The notes: generated by a model from the letters alone, not told the origin. A stretch of 64,000 nucleotides of DNA from Rhodoferax sp. OV413 (GCF_900104385.1 NZ_FNJA01000001.1:532386-596385); one strand, 5' to 3'; numbered from the stretch's first letter, positions 38,749 through 48,179 are shown. A program made the numbers and translations.

Positions 38749-39581
38749 GCTCACTGACCAGCAAGTACATCGAAATCCAGGGCGTAGAGCAGACCTTCAA
38801 GACCGCCAAGGGCATCTTCCCGGCGCTGCGCGATGTGAACCTGACGATTGCCAAGGGCGAGTTCGTGGCCTTGATCGGCCACTCGGGCTGCGGCAAGTCG
38901 ACCCTGCTGAACCTGATCGCCGGCCTGACCGAGCCCACCAACGGCACCCTGCTCTGCGCCAACCGCGAGATCAAAGGCCCGGGCCCCGAGCGCGCCGTGG
39001 TGTTCCAGAACCACTCGCTGCTGCCCTGGCTGACCTGCTTCGAGAACGTCTACCTGGCCGTCGAACGCGTCTTCGGCGCGGCCAACAAATCCACCGGCGT
39101 CCAGGCGGAAAACAAGGCCCAGCTGAAAGCCCGCACCGATGCGGTGCTGGCCATGGTCGGCCTGACCGCCGCCGCGCAAAAACGCCCGGGCGAGATCTCC
39201 GGCGGCATGAAGCAACGCGTCGGCATTGCCCGCGCACTGAGCATGGAGCCCAAGGTCTTGCTGATGGACGAGCCGTTTGGCGCACTCGACGCACTGACCC
39301 GCGCCAAGCTGCAGGACGAGCTGCTGGCCATCGTGCAAAAAACCCAGAGCACCGTGGTGATGGTGACCCACGACGTGGACGAAGCCGTGCTGCTGAGCGA
39401 CAAGATCGTGATGCTGACCAACGGGCCCGCCGCCACCATTGGCGAAGTGCTGAACGTCGACCTGCCGCGCCCGCGTAACCGCGTGGAGCTGGCCGAAAGT
39501 GCGCAGTACCAGCACTACCGCAAGGCAGTGATCGACTTCCTGTACACCCGCCAGGCGCACGTCGAAAAGATCACTGCATAA
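38745..39581 (+). CDS. nrtD: Nitrate ABC transporter ATPase
   Basis: A 278-residue nucleotide-binding subunit: Walker A GHSGCGKST, Q-loop VVFQNHSLLPWLT, signature ISGGMKQRVGIARA, Walker B VLLMDEPFGALDA, H-loop VMVTHDVDEAV. It lacks the NrtA-like C-terminal regulatory domain of cyanobacterial NrtC, so it resembles NrtD/NasD. It is followed after 11 bp by the sensor kinase gene. Confidence 0.94.
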   Translation: MSSLTSKYIEIQGVEQTFKTAKGIFPALRDVNLTIAKGEFVALIGHSGCGKSTLLNLIAGLTEPTNGTLLCANREIKGPGPERAVVFQNHSLLPWLTCFENVYLAVERVFGAANKSTGVQAENKAQLKARTDAVLAMVGLTAAAQKRPGEISGGMKQRVGIARALSMEPKVLLMDEPFGALDALTRAKLQDELLAIVQKTQSTVVMVTHDVDEAVLLSDKIVMLTNGPAATIGEVLNVDLPRPRNRVELAESAQYQHYRKAVIDFLYTRQAHVEKITA

Positions 39582-39592
39582 ATTCTGCCCCC

Positions 39593-41686
39593 GTGCCAGT
39601 CGCCCAAGCCATTGCTATCAAAAACCTAGCTACTCCCGCAGACAGCAGCAGCGCCAGCGCCCTGTTTTCCTTAGGAAAGTACCGGGACATCGTGATTGCG
39701 GTGGCGCTATTTCTGCTGTTCGACCTGGGCGTGCTGCTGGTCAACTTCTATACCTCGTACCAGATCAGCGAAGACGCGCTGGGCATCAACCTGGCCGGCC
39801 GCCAGCGCATGCTGTCGCAGCGCACGGCCAAGGCCTTGCTGGCGGTGTCGGCGGCGCGCAGCCAGGGCCTGGCCAGCCCGGCCGACCTGGACGAGCTGCG
39901 CGATGCGGTGCAGCTCTTCGACGCCAGCCTCAAGGCCTTCCAGCTGGGCGGCACCGTGCCCGGTGGCAACAACCAGCCGGTCTACCTGCCACCCGTAGCA
40001 AGCCGCCAGGCGCTGGCCGCGCTGCAGCAGGCCCAGGCGCTGTGGATTCCCTACCAGCAGGTGCTGGCGCCGGTGCTGCAAGGCCGCGCCAGCGACGCCC
40101 AGCTGCAGGCGGCCGGCGCCTATGCGCAAGCCCACAACCTGCAGCTGCTGGGCCAGATGAATGCGCTGACCACCGCACTCGAAGCCACCGCCTCGCAGCG
40201 CGCCGACCGCCTGCGCCAGGTGCAGACCGCGGGCATCGTGCTGGCGCTGCTGAACTTCGGCTTCATCCTGTTCAAGTTTTTACGCCGGCTGCGCCAGTCG
40301 GACGCCGCCATCGACGCCGCCACCGAGGAGAACCGCGAAATCCTGGCCAGCGTGCGCGAGGGCCTGTTCCTGATCACGCCCGACTACCGCATCGGCTCGC
40401 AGGTCTCGCAGTCGGCGCACCAGCTGTTTGGCCACCCGCTGCGGCCGGGCGACGACTTCTTTGGCCTGCTGGCCAGCCGGCTCGGCGACAAGGCACTGCA
40501 AGACGCCAAAGACTATGTGGAGCTGCTGTTTGCGCCGCACGTCAAGGAATCGCTGGTGCAAGACATCAACCCCTTGCTCGACGTGCGGGTGCAGCTGCCC
40601 AACCGGCTCGGCCAGGAGGTGCAGCGCACCCTGGCGTTCCGCTTCAACCGGGTCCGCGTGGGCGCGGCGGTGGCGCACCTGCTGGTCACGGTGCAGGACA
40701 TTTCGGAACGCAGCGCGCTGCAGGCCACCTTGCAGGCCGAGCGCCAGCGCGCCCAAAAAGAGCTGGCCATGCTGCTGGCCGCCTGCGAGGCCGACCCGGC
40801 GCTGCTGCGCCAGTTTGTAGCCCGCTCGGAGACCAGCCTGCTGGAGGTCAACGAGCTGCTGCGCAACACCGCCCAGGGCCAACCTGCGCTGCAGCATGCG
40901 CTGGACCAGGCGGCGCGGCGCATCCACGCGCTGAAGGGCGATGCCGGCGCACTCGGCCTGGACTCGCTGGTGCACCAGGCGCATGACTTCGAATCGGCCC
41001 TGCTGCAGGTGCGCGCCGGCGGCGGCGGCGACCCGCTGCTGGCCCTGCCGCTGCCGCTGGAAGAGCTGCTGGGCAAGATCAGCGCGCTGAAGAGTCTGGC
41101 CGGCCTGCAGCGCGGCATGCTGGCCCAGGCCACCGGCACGGCCCTGAACACCGCCTTGCAGCGCCTGGCCACCGAGCTAGCCACGGCCCACGGCAAGCGG
41201 GTCACGACCCGGGTGCAGATGGAGCAGCACGGCGCCCTCAGCGCCGAGGCCGCCGACCTGGTGCGCGAGATCGCCACCCAGCTGACTCGCAACGCCGTGG
41301 TGCACGGCATTGAGGCCCCTGCCACCCGCCAGGCATCGGGCAAGGCCGCCACCGGGCAGCTGGAGATACAGCTGCAGCGCCAGGATGCGGAATGGATCTT
41401 GCGTATCCGCGACGATGGCCGGGGCCTGCATGCCGCCTCCATCCGCCAGAAGCTGCTGGACCTGGGCTGGTACACCGCCCTGCAGCTGGAGAGCTTTGAT
41501 GAGCGCCAGATCGTGGCCCACATCTTCAAGCCTGGCTTTTCCACCGCCGGCAGCTTGAGCGTGCATGCGGGCCGGGGCCTGGGGCTGGATGTGGTGCAGG
41601 CCGATGTGCAACGCCTGGGCGGCCGGCTGACCCTGGCGTCGACGACCGGCCAGTTCACCGAATTCACCATCCGTTTTGAAGCTTGA
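39593..41686 (+). CDS. PilJ/NarX-type sensor with CheA-like HPt-ATPase kinase
   Basis: A 697-residue membrane kinase of unusual build. One TM segment (about 31-53) leads to a periplasmic PilJ-type four-helix domain with a nitrate P-box-like motif (GINLAGRQRMLSQR, 65-77). TM2 (211-230) and a degenerate PAS-like region (240-372) follow. Next come an HPt domain with H445 (RIHALKGDAGALGL) and a CheA-type ATPase (N567 in QLTRNAVVHGIE, DDGRG, GRGLGLDVV). There is no dimerisation-type HisKA domain and no CheW-like tail, so it is not a chemoreceptor-coupled CheA. It should sense nitrate or nitrite and phosphorylate the CheY encoded next (1-bp overlap). Start is GTG 39593. The first twenty-odd residues derive from a short-repeat copy. 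Confidence 0.88.
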   Translation: MPVAQAIAIKNLATPADSSSASALFSLGKYRDIVIAVALFLLFDLGVLLVNFYTSYQISEDALGINLAGRQRMLSQRTAKALLAVSAARSQGLASPADLDELRDAVQLFDASLKAFQLGGTVPGGNNQPVYLPPVASRQALAALQQAQALWIPYQQVLAPVLQGRASDAQLQAAGAYAQAHNLQLLGQMNALTTALEATASQRADRLRQVQTAGIVLALLNFGFILFKFLRRLRQSDAAIDAATEENREILASVREGLFLITPDYRIGSQVSQSAHQLFGHPLRPGDDFFGLLASRLGDKALQDAKDYVELLFAPHVKESLVQDINPLLDVRVQLPNRLGQEVQRTLAFRFNRVRVGAAVAHLLVTVQDISERSALQATLQAERQRAQKELAMLLAACEADPALLRQFVARSETSLLEVNELLRNTAQGQPALQHALDQAARRIHALKGDAGALGLDSLVHQAHDFESALLQVRAGGGGDPLLALPLPLEELLGKISALKSLAGLQRGMLAQATGTALNTALQRLATELATAHGKRVTTRVQMEQHGALSAEAADLVREIATQLTRNAVVHGIEAPATRQASGKAATGQLEIQLQRQDAEWILRIRDDGRGLHAASIRQKLLDLGWYTALQLESFDERQIVAHIFKPGFSTAGSLSVHAGRGLGLDVVQADVQRLGGRLTLASTTGQFTEFTIRFEA

Positions 41687-42057
41687 TGAGACTTTTAGTC
41701 GTAGATGACTCCAACATGATCCGCACGCGCATCAGCAAAGTGGTGCAAGGCGGTGGTCTGGGCAAGATCGCGCTGGTCGGCCTGGCGCGCAACGGCGTCG
41801 AGGCCTTGCGCATCGCCAAAGCCACGCAGCCCGACGTGGTGACCATGGACCTGACCATGCCCGAGATGGACGGCGTGCAATGCATACGCGAAATGCTGCG
41901 CCTGCTGCCGGGCACCCGCATCCTGGTGGTCAGCGCGCTGAACGACAAAGCCACCGCCATCGCCGCGCTAAAGCTGGGCGCGCGCGGCTTTGTGGCCAAG
42001 CCGTTCACCGACGACGAGCTGCGCCTGGCCTTGCTCGACGTGATGGAGGGCGTTTGA
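41686..42057 (+). CDS. CheY-like response regulator
   Basis: A 123-residue receiver: D7-D8 (LLVVDDSNMIR), phospho-acceptor D55 (VVTMDLTMPEMDG) and conserved lysine in GFVAKPFTDDE. ATG 41686 overlaps the kinase stop by one base. With no output domain, it must act by protein contact, for example on a flagellar or pilus motor, or on another enzyme. Its phosphatase is probably the CheX encoded immediately after. Confidence 0.94.
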   Translation: MRLLVVDDSNMIRTRISKVVQGGGLGKIALVGLARNGVEALRIAKATQPDVVTMDLTMPEMDGVQCIREMLRLLPGTRILVVSALNDKATAIAALKLGARGFVAKPFTDDELRLALLDVMEGV

Positions 42058-42513
42058 ATGGACGCACTGACGCAGGCCGAACTCAAGCTGTTCGTCGACT
42101 CTGTGCGCCGCTACTTCGAGGTCACAACCGCCGAGGCACCGCACATCACCTCGGCCTTTCTGGGCCATGCCGATGTCACCGGCCACGCCTTCACCGGCAC
42201 GGTGCAGTTCTCGGGTAGCTTCCACGGCCAGGTGCTGGTGTCCATGCCCGGCACCCTGCTGCGCGAGCTGCTGGTGCTGCAGCACGCCACTGACTTCAGC
42301 GATGCGCACCTGCTCGACGCCGTAGGTGAGATCGCCAACACCCTGGCCGGCAATGCGCGCCAGGTGCTGGGCAGCGGCCTGCATATTTCGGTGCCGACGA
42401 CGCAGCAGGGGCTGAACAGCGTACTCCCCCAGGTGCGCGAACGCCCCTATGCCATCACCCTGCGCTGGCACCACCAGCCGGCGTTGGTGGTGGTGGACGT
42501 CACGCGGGGCTAG
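42058..42513 (+). CDS. CheX-like phospho-CheY phosphatase
   Basis: A 151-residue CheC/CheX-family protein. The catalytic pattern D-x3-E-x2-N is intact at D87, E91 and N94 (LLDAVGEIANTLAGNA). ATG directly abuts the CheY stop. In chemotaxis CheX dephosphorylates CheY; here it would reset the regulator of the nitrate-sensor kinase. Last gene of the six-gene nrt operon. Confidence 0.85.
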   Translation: MDALTQAELKLFVDSVRRYFEVTTAEAPHITSAFLGHADVTGHAFTGTVQFSGSFHGQVLVSMPGTLLRELLVLQHATDFSDAHLLDAVGEIANTLAGNARQVLGSGLHISVPTTQQGLNSVLPQVRERPYAITLRWHHQPALVVVDVTRG

Positions 42514-42552
42514 GTGCCCCGGCTGTTGGACTGGTTTGCTGCCTTTTAGGTC

Positions 42553-42598
42553 GTTAGCGCTTATTTGACGGGCGCAAGCAGCTCTTTATTTTGTAGCA
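42553..42598. repeat. Copy of the short palindromic repeat at a gene end
   Basis: GTTAGCGCTTATTTGACGGG then CGCAAGCAGCTCTTTATTTTGTAGCAG. It covers the stop codon of the GGDEF-EAL gene and encodes its last residues (LLQNKELLAPVK). Confidence 0.75.
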
Positions 42599-45500
42599 GG
42601 TAGCTTTGCGCCAGGCTTTCGAATTCGGCAATCGGCAGCGGCCGGCTGAACAGATAGCCCTGGTAGGCGTAGCAGCCCTGGTTGGCCAGGAACTCGCGCT
42701 GGGCCTCGGTTTCCACGCCTTCGGCGATCACAGCCAGGCCCAGGCTGTCGCCCAGCGCGACCACCATGCGGGCGATGGCGGCGTCGTTCGGGTCGGTCAG
42801 GATGTCGCGCACAAAGCCCTGGTCGATCTTCAGCTGGTCCAGCGGCAGCAGCTTGAGGTGCGACAGCGACGAGTAGCCGGTGCCGAAGTCGTCCAGCGAG
42901 AAGCCCACGCCCACGCGCTTCAGCGCTGTCATCTTGGCGATCACGTCCTCGATATTCGCCACCAGCAGGCTCTCGGTCAGCTCCAGCTTCAGGCGCTGCG
43001 GCTGGGCGCCGGTGCGCTCCAGCAGGGCCAGCACCTGGTCGACAAAGTCCGCCTGGTGGAACTGCCGCGGGCTGACGTTGACGGCCACCGTCAGGTGCGC
43101 CATCTCGGGCCGGGTGGCCCAGTTGGCCAGCTGCTTGCAGGCGGTTTCCAGCACCCAGTGGCCTAGCGGCAGGATCAGGCCGGTGTCTTCGGCCAGCGGG
43201 ATGAATTCGGCCGGCGACACCATGCCGCGCTGCGGGTGCAGCCAGCGCACCAGGGCTTCGACCCCGGTCATCTCGCTCTCGCCCATCACCTGGGGCTGGT
43301 AGTACAGCTGCAGCTGGTCGCCGGCCAGCGCATCGCGCAAACCGGCCTCCAGCGCCGCCCGGGCGCTGACCACGGCCTGCATCTGCGGGTCAAAAAAGCG
43401 CAGCGTGTTGCGGCCCGCGGCCTTGGCCTGGTACATGGCCAGGTCGGCGCGCTTGAGCGGCTCTTCGATGCCCTCCTCGCAATCGCCGAACAAGGTGATG
43501 CCGATGCTGGGCGTGCTGTGGTGCACATAGCCGGCCAGCAGGTAGTTCTGGTTCAGCAGGGCGAGGATTTTTTCGCCCACGCCTTCGGCCTGGGTGGCGG
43601 CTTCTAGCGGCTGTTCGCTCAGGTCTTCCAGCATCACCACGAACTCGTCGCCGCCCAGCCGGGCCACGGTATCGCCGCGCCGGCTGCAGGTCACCAGGCG
43701 CTGCGCCACCTCCTGCAGCAGCAGGTCGCCGCGGTGGTGGCCGTGGGTGTCGTTCAGGGTCTTGAAGTTGTCCAGGTCGACAAACAGCAGCGCGCCCTTG
43801 CGCTGGTGCCGGCCCCGGCTGGCCATGGCCAACTCCAGCCGGTCCATCAGCAGGCGGCGGTTGGGCAGGCCGGTCAGCGGGTCAAAGAAAGCCAGGTTCT
43901 GGATCTGTTCTTCGGCCTGCTTGCGCGAGGTGATGTCGACAAAGGTGTCCACGTAGTGGGTGATCCGGCCGTTCTCGTCCTTGATGGCGGTGATGGCAAA
44001 CCAGCCCGGATACAGCTCGCCGTTCTTGCGCCGGTCCCAGATCTCGCCGAGCCAGGAGCCGGTCTTCTCCAGGCTCTCCAGCATGGCCCGGAAGAATTCG
44101 GCATCGTGCCGGCCCGAACGCAGCAGCTCCGATGGCTTCTGGCCTATGGCCTCTTGCGCGGTGTAGCCGGTGATCTCGGTGAAAGCCCGGTTCACCCGCA
44201 GGATGGTCCATTCGCTGTCGGTGACCAGCATGCCCTGCTGCGACTCGAAGGCGGTGGCGGCGATCCGCATCTCGGCGTCCGCCTGCTTGCGGCTGGTGAT
44301 GTCGCGCAGCACGGAATGCACCGCCGGCTTGCCGTCGAACACGATGGAGGTGCCCTGGCCTTCGACATCGATCACCGTGCCATCCAGCCGGATGATCTTC
44401 AGCTCGGCCACGCCCACGCTGTCGCCGGTGCGGGCCACATGCTGCAGGCGCTGGGCGGCTGCGATGGCAGAGTCGGGGTGGATGCGTTCGCTGACCGGCT
44501 CGCCCAGCAGCTCGTCTGCGGACTCCGCGCCGAACAGCCGTACCGCCGCCGGGTTGCAGTAGATGATGCGGCCGTCCACATACACCACCACCGCGTCGGG
44601 CGACCATTCCACCAGCGTGCGGTAGCGTGCCTCGGTTTCCTTTTGCGCCTGCTCGCGCTGGCCGAGTATCTTCAGCAGGCGGTTGAATCCGCCGATCAAC
44701 GCGCCGACCTCGTCCTGTGTGGGGGTCGCCAGCGGCGCCAGCGGCTGGCTGTGCTCGGTGACGGCCGCCAGCACACGGGCGGCGTCCTGCATCGGTGCAA
44801 ACTGGCGCCGCAGCATCCACCAGGTCAGGCCGCCAGCCAGCACGGTGAGCAGCAGCGTGGCCAGCATCACCCGCTGCTCCAGCTGGCGGATCGACACGAA
44901 GGCCGCTGCCGTGGGCCAGGCCGAGGCCACGGTCCAGCCGGCCAGCGGAATCCGCACCGAGGACGACAGCAGCTCCTGCCCCGTATGGTCTACCAGCAGG
45001 CCAAAGATTTCATCGCCGTCTACCGCCCGGTCCACCGCCGGGTCCTGGCCCGGGGCGGGCAGGCGCTCCAGAATCCGGCTTTTGTCACTGGCAGTGACCA
45101 CCCGCCGGTCTTTGGGCGAAACCACGGTGTACAGGCCGGTGCGTGCATAGCGCAGGTCGCCCACGCGGTCCAGAAAGTTGGCACCGTCCAGCCGGGTCCA
45201 GCCCACCACCGCGCCCACCACCCGGCCGCGGCCGTCGCGCACCGGCACCGCCATGGGAACGACCAAGGCCCGCAAGACGGGCTCCAGCCGGGGCAAGCCT
45301 ACCGCCGGCACGCCGTCGCGCAGCGCAATCGCCACCGCGCCGTCGCCCTCGGGCACACGGCTGCCCAGCAGTTCGACCAGGCGGGTATCGGTATCGACGA
45401 CCAGGCCGTCGGCGTTGTAGGCAACGAAGCCGCCATTGAACAAACCGCGGGTGATCAGGCGCTGGGCCAGCACCAGCGGCAACACCGACCGCTCGCTGCG

Positions 45501-45749
45501 CACGCTGGGCCCGGCCACCATCGCCAGGTTGGCCAGAGCCTGCAGGCGCTGCTCCAGATCGCTGTTGATGTCGGCCGCCAGGGCGCTGGTGGACGCGAGC
45601 TGCTGCTCGCCCAGCAGCATCTTCATGTCGTCGCGCAGCACCTGGCTGGCATAGAAGGCCAGCGACCAGATACCCGCCAGAAAAATGGCCAGCGTACTCA
45701 GGGTGACCCGGGTCTTCAGTGAACGCCACTGAAACACATTCCAGTCCAT
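42561..45749 (-). CDS. Membrane sensor PAS-PAS-GGDEF-EAL cyclic-di-GMP enzyme
   Basis: A 1062-residue protein. TM1 (about 15-37) and TM2 (about 300-320) enclose a periplasmic dCache-like sensor. HAMP-like and two PAS domains follow, then a GGDEF domain with an intact ARLGGDEFV motif and an EAL domain with GVEALVRW and DDFGTGYSSLSHL. Both activities look possible. ATG 45749 is used; a longer frame from 45803 adds unconserved residues. It converges on cheX, and the last dozen residues come from a repeat copy. The sensed ligand is unknown. Confidence 0.93.
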   Translation of the reverse strand: MDWNVFQWRSLKTRVTLSTLAIFLAGIWSLAFYASQVLRDDMKMLLGEQQLASTSALAADINSDLEQRLQALANLAMVAGPSVRSERSVLPLVLAQRLITRGLFNGGFVAYNADGLVVDTDTRLVELLGSRVPEGDGAVAIALRDGVPAVGLPRLEPVLRALVVPMAVPVRDGRGRVVGAVVGWTRLDGANFLDRVGDLRYARTGLYTVVSPKDRRVVTASDKSRILERLPAPGQDPAVDRAVDGDEIFGLLVDHTGQELLSSSVRIPLAGWTVASAWPTAAAFVSIRQLEQRVMLATLLLTVLAGGLTWWMLRRQFAPMQDAARVLAAVTEHSQPLAPLATPTQDEVGALIGGFNRLLKILGQREQAQKETEARYRTLVEWSPDAVVVYVDGRIIYCNPAAVRLFGAESADELLGEPVSERIHPDSAIAAAQRLQHVARTGDSVGVAELKIIRLDGTVIDVEGQGTSIVFDGKPAVHSVLRDITSRKQADAEMRIAATAFESQQGMLVTDSEWTILRVNRAFTEITGYTAQEAIGQKPSELLRSGRHDAEFFRAMLESLEKTGSWLGEIWDRRKNGELYPGWFAITAIKDENGRITHYVDTFVDITSRKQAEEQIQNLAFFDPLTGLPNRRLLMDRLELAMASRGRHQRKGALLFVDLDNFKTLNDTHGHHRGDLLLQEVAQRLVTCSRRGDTVARLGGDEFVVMLEDLSEQPLEAATQAEGVGEKILALLNQNYLLAGYVHHSTPSIGITLFGDCEEGIEEPLKRADLAMYQAKAAGRNTLRFFDPQMQAVVSARAALEAGLRDALAGDQLQLYYQPQVMGESEMTGVEALVRWLHPQRGMVSPAEFIPLAEDTGLILPLGHWVLETACKQLANWATRPEMAHLTVAVNVSPRQFHQADFVDQVLALLERTGAQPQRLKLELTESLLVANIEDVIAKMTALKRVGVGFSLDDFGTGYSSLSHLKLLPLDQLKIDQGFVRDILTDPNDAAIARMVVALGDSLGLAVIAEGVETEAQREFLANQGCYAYQGYLFSRPLPIAEFESLAQSYLLQNKELLAPVK

Positions 45750-45902
45750 GCAAAACTTCTCCGTCGCTGCGCGCGTGTCCGAGGGTAGCCGAGCCCGCGC
45801 CATGCCACGGGCCCCAAAAAGTGTCTATTTGTATCCTCGCAACCATACCACCCCCGCTGCGCTGCGGGACGGAACGCTGTCACGATCGCTGCAGGTCTTT
45901 GG

Positions 45903-46589
45903 TCAACAAGCCACAGTGCGCAGGAAGTCGGCCAGCGTGCAGCCGGCCACCGGCTGGAAGCAGTCGTCCAGCACCAGCAAGGACTGGATGCGGTCGATCC
46001 GGAAGCTGCGGAAATCGCGCCGCACCTCGCACCAGGCCACCAGGGTCCAGACCCGGCCCCAGTAAAAGCAGCCCAGGGGGTGCACGGTGCGCTGGCTGGT
46101 GGCGTCTTTTACGTCGCTGTAGTCCATATGCACCTTGCGGCGCAGGCCGCTGGCCTCGCGCAGCTGCTGCAAATGGTTGCGCACCGGCGCCGTCAGGCCG
46201 TTGTAGCTGGCCGGCGGCGCGTAGACCGCCAGGCTCTCGGCCGCAGCCCGCGCGGCCGACGGCAGGATGGACAGCATCTTGCCCAGCGCGTCCTCGGCGG
46301 CCAGCGCCAGCGGTGCGTCCAGCCACGGCTGGGACAAGCGCACCGCCGCCACCAGGGCCTTGGCCTCGTCCTGGCTGAACATCAGCGGCGGCAGCTCGAA
46401 GCCCGCGCCAAAACGGTAACCGACCCCGGCCTCGCCCTCGATAGGCACGCCCTGGCGCTGCAGATCGGCCACGTCGCGGTACACGGTGCGCTCCGACACC
46501 TCCAGCCGTTCGGCCAAAAAGGTGGCAGTCGACAGGCGCCGGCCACGGATCAGCTGGACCAGGTGGAAAAGGCGGTCGGCACGGCGCAT
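45903..46589 (-). CDS. YafY/WYL-family transcriptional regulator
   Basis: A 228-residue regulator with an N-terminal winged helix (LIRGRRLSTATFLAERLEVSERTVYRDVADL) and a C-terminal WYL-type domain (VHPLGCFYWGRVWTLVAWCEVRRDFRSFRIDRI), in which the W-Y-L triad appears as CFYWGRVWTLVAWC. It is last of four minus-strand genes (VOC, EVE, GyrI-like, this) and probably controls them; a 10-bp inverted repeat upstream of the VOC gene is a candidate operator. Confidence 0.9.
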   Translation of the reverse strand: MRRADRLFHLVQLIRGRRLSTATFLAERLEVSERTVYRDVADLQRQGVPIEGEAGVGYRFGAGFELPPLMFSQDEAKALVAAVRLSQPWLDAPLALAAEDALGKMLSILPSAARAAAESLAVYAPPASYNGLTAPVRNHLQQLREASGLRRKVHMDYSDVKDATSQRTVHPLGCFYWGRVWTLVAWCEVRRDFRSFRIDRIQSLLVLDDCFQPVAGCTLADFLRTVAC

Positions 46590-46601
46590 GGTTTTATAAG
46601 C

Positions 46602-46655
46602 TTTTCAGGCCGCTAGCGAAGGTGTGGATTGCGCGGGCCGCTATCAAAATTGAGT
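46602..46655. repeat. Diverged copy of the short palindromic repeat
   Basis: CTTTTCAGGCCGCTAGCGAA, then GCGCGGGCCGCTATCAAAA, between the WYL regulator and the GyrI-like gene. Confidence 0.55.
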
Positions 46656-46664
46656 ATTCCGGCG

Positions 46665-47141
46665 TCAGGCCTGCACACCGATGTACACCGCCACCCGACC
46701 GTCGCCGCTGTATTCCTCGAAGTCGGCAGCGTAGGTACGTGGATGGGCTGGCGCGTCGGCAAAATACTGCCAGACCGCGCCCCACACCGCCACCACCGTC
46801 GCCGGCATCGCGCCCTGCCCTTCGAACACCAGGTACTCGCCGGCCGGCACCGTGCTGCCGACCAGGCCGTCCGGCACCGTATCGGACAGCACCGCGGCGG
46901 TCAGGTCATACGCACCGTGGGCATCGGACGCATAGCCGCTGTACACGCCGTACAGCGCCGACTGCGGCGTATAGCCGGGCACGGACTGCGCCACCCGCTC
47001 GGAAAAGAAGCGGCCCCACAGCGCCGGGATCTTGCCGGTGGCGGGCGTGGCCTCGTCGGCATTGCTGGTACGGGTGCGGATGCCGGCCAGCTGCTTGGGC
47101 TGGGCCAGCTGCACAAGGCGCGGCGGGAAGATGGTGGTCAT
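46665..47141 (-). CDS. GyrI-like / AraC effector-binding-domain protein
   Basis: A 158-residue stand-alone small-molecule-binding domain of the GyrI/Cass2 superfamily. The N-terminal strand LVQLAQPKQLAGIRTRT, the central ALYGVYSGYASDAHGAYDLTAAV and the typical PAGEYLVFEGQGAMPATVVAVWG are recognisable, as is the DFEEYSGDGRVAVYIGVQ ending. Such domains bind cationic or hydrophobic ligands or hydrolyse electrophiles. It lies next to a WYL regulator and a VOC protein, suggesting a response to a toxic small molecule. Confidence 0.85.
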   Translation of the reverse strand: MTTIFPPRLVQLAQPKQLAGIRTRTSNADEATPATGKIPALWGRFFSERVAQSVPGYTPQSALYGVYSGYASDAHGAYDLTAAVLSDTVPDGLVGSTVPAGEYLVFEGQGAMPATVVAVWGAVWQYFADAPAHPRTYAADFEEYSGDGRVAVYIGVQA

Positions 47142-47198
47142 CGCAAGGCTTTATAAAAAGTGGGGAGAATTTACACCGGCCGGCAGCCCTGAGCTCCA

Positions 47199-47250
47199 TG
47201 CTATGCAATATATAGCTAGCTGCGCAGATACTTCCTGCGCTAGAAGGCTA
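47199..47250. repeat. Copy of the short palindromic repeat
   Basis: GCTATGCAATATATAGCTAGC, TGCGCAGATACTTCCTGCGC and TAGAAGG; it overlaps the EVE-gene stop codon. Confidence 0.65.
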
Positions 47251-47722
47251 ATTCGTATTGTGGTTCGGTCGCAAAATGCAGCGCCTGCGGGTCGGCCTGC
47301 ATGGCCTGGGCGATCAGCCGCATGTCGTGGTCGCTGATGTCGAACAGGCCGAAGCGGAACTTGTAGCCCCAGCGCTGCGGCGATTCGACAAACTCGAAAT
47401 GCGCCACCAGCGGCAGGATCGACGCCTCTTGCGCCCGCACATACGCCACGTCCTTGCGAAACGGCACAAAACCGCCACCCATGTCGTACGCATAGGGTTC
47501 GCCGGGCAGCACGATGCCTATCGACACAAAGCTCTGCAGCCGGTCCTTGCCGCCCATGGTGACGGTGGGCGCGTAGTAGGCCACGCGGTCGCCCGGCCGC
47601 ACGCGCTTCAGCGGCGCGACCTTGCCATGGCAGACCTGCATGTAGCCCGGCCCGTCCACCGCTGCGCAGCCACGCCGCGCATGGGCGGCGCTGGCCACGG
47701 CAATCCAGTTATTGCGTGCCAT
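47240..47722 (-). CDS. EVE domain protein
   Basis: A 160-residue PUA-like EVE domain: [29 protein letters not shown] at the start, [15 protein letters not shown] and [15 protein letters not shown] in the core. EVE domains bind modified bases or nucleic acids. ATG 47722 lies ten bases after the VOC stop, so the two are co-transcribed. The C-terminus is partly shaped by the overlapping repeat. Confidence 0.85.
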   Translation of the reverse strand: MARNNWIAVASAAHARRGCAAVDGPGYMQVCHGKVAPLKRVRPGDRVAYYAPTVTMGGKDRLQSFVSIGIVLPGEPYAYDMGGGFVPFRKDVAYVRAQEASILPLVAHFEFVESPQRWGYKFRFGLFDISDHDMRLIAQAMQADPQALHFATEPQYELAF

Positions 47723-47732
47723 GGCGGCGTCT

Positions 47733-48131
47733 TCAGGCCATGGAATGCAGGCCGACGCGGTTGCCGTCCGGGTCACGCAGATGGGCGATGAAGCCCATGC
47801 CGGGTGGCAAGGCCGTCTTGGGCTTGAGCAGCTTGGCGTCCAAAGTCTGCAGGCGGTCCAGGGCGGCATCGATGCTGGGCGAGCAGTCCAGATAGACCAG
47901 CGTGCCCTCGGTCGACGGCTGGGTGGTGTCGGCACCGGTTTGCAGGCAGCCTTTGACGCCCTCGTCCGGGGCGGTAAAGATGGCCAGCGTGTAATCGTGC
48001 CCGCCCATGGGGAAGACTTCGCGGTGCAGGTTCTTGCCCAGCACGGTCTCGTAGAAGCGCTGGGCGCGGTCGATGTTGGTGACCGGGATTTCAAACCAGC
48101 TGATGGCGTTGGGAGTGGCGTTGGTGGACAT
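47733..48131 (-). CDS. VOC-family (glyoxalase-like) protein
   Basis: A 132-residue VOC protein: [23 protein letters not shown] opens module 1, and [21 protein letters not shown] closes module 2 with the [11 protein letters not shown] signature. Often annotated as glyoxalase/bleomycin-resistance-like; the true substrate is unknown. First gene of the WYL-regulated cluster. Confidence 0.88.
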   Translation of the reverse strand: MSTNATPNAISWFEIPVTNIDRAQRFYETVLGKNLHREVFPMGGHDYTLAIFTAPDEGVKGCLQTGADTTQPSTEGTLVYLDCSPSIDAALDRLQTLDAKLLKPKTALPPGMGFIAHLRDPDGNRVGLHSMA

Positions 48132-48179
48132 GGGAGCTTCCTTTCGGTGCAGTTAAAGAGAAGCGAATGGTGCCAACCT

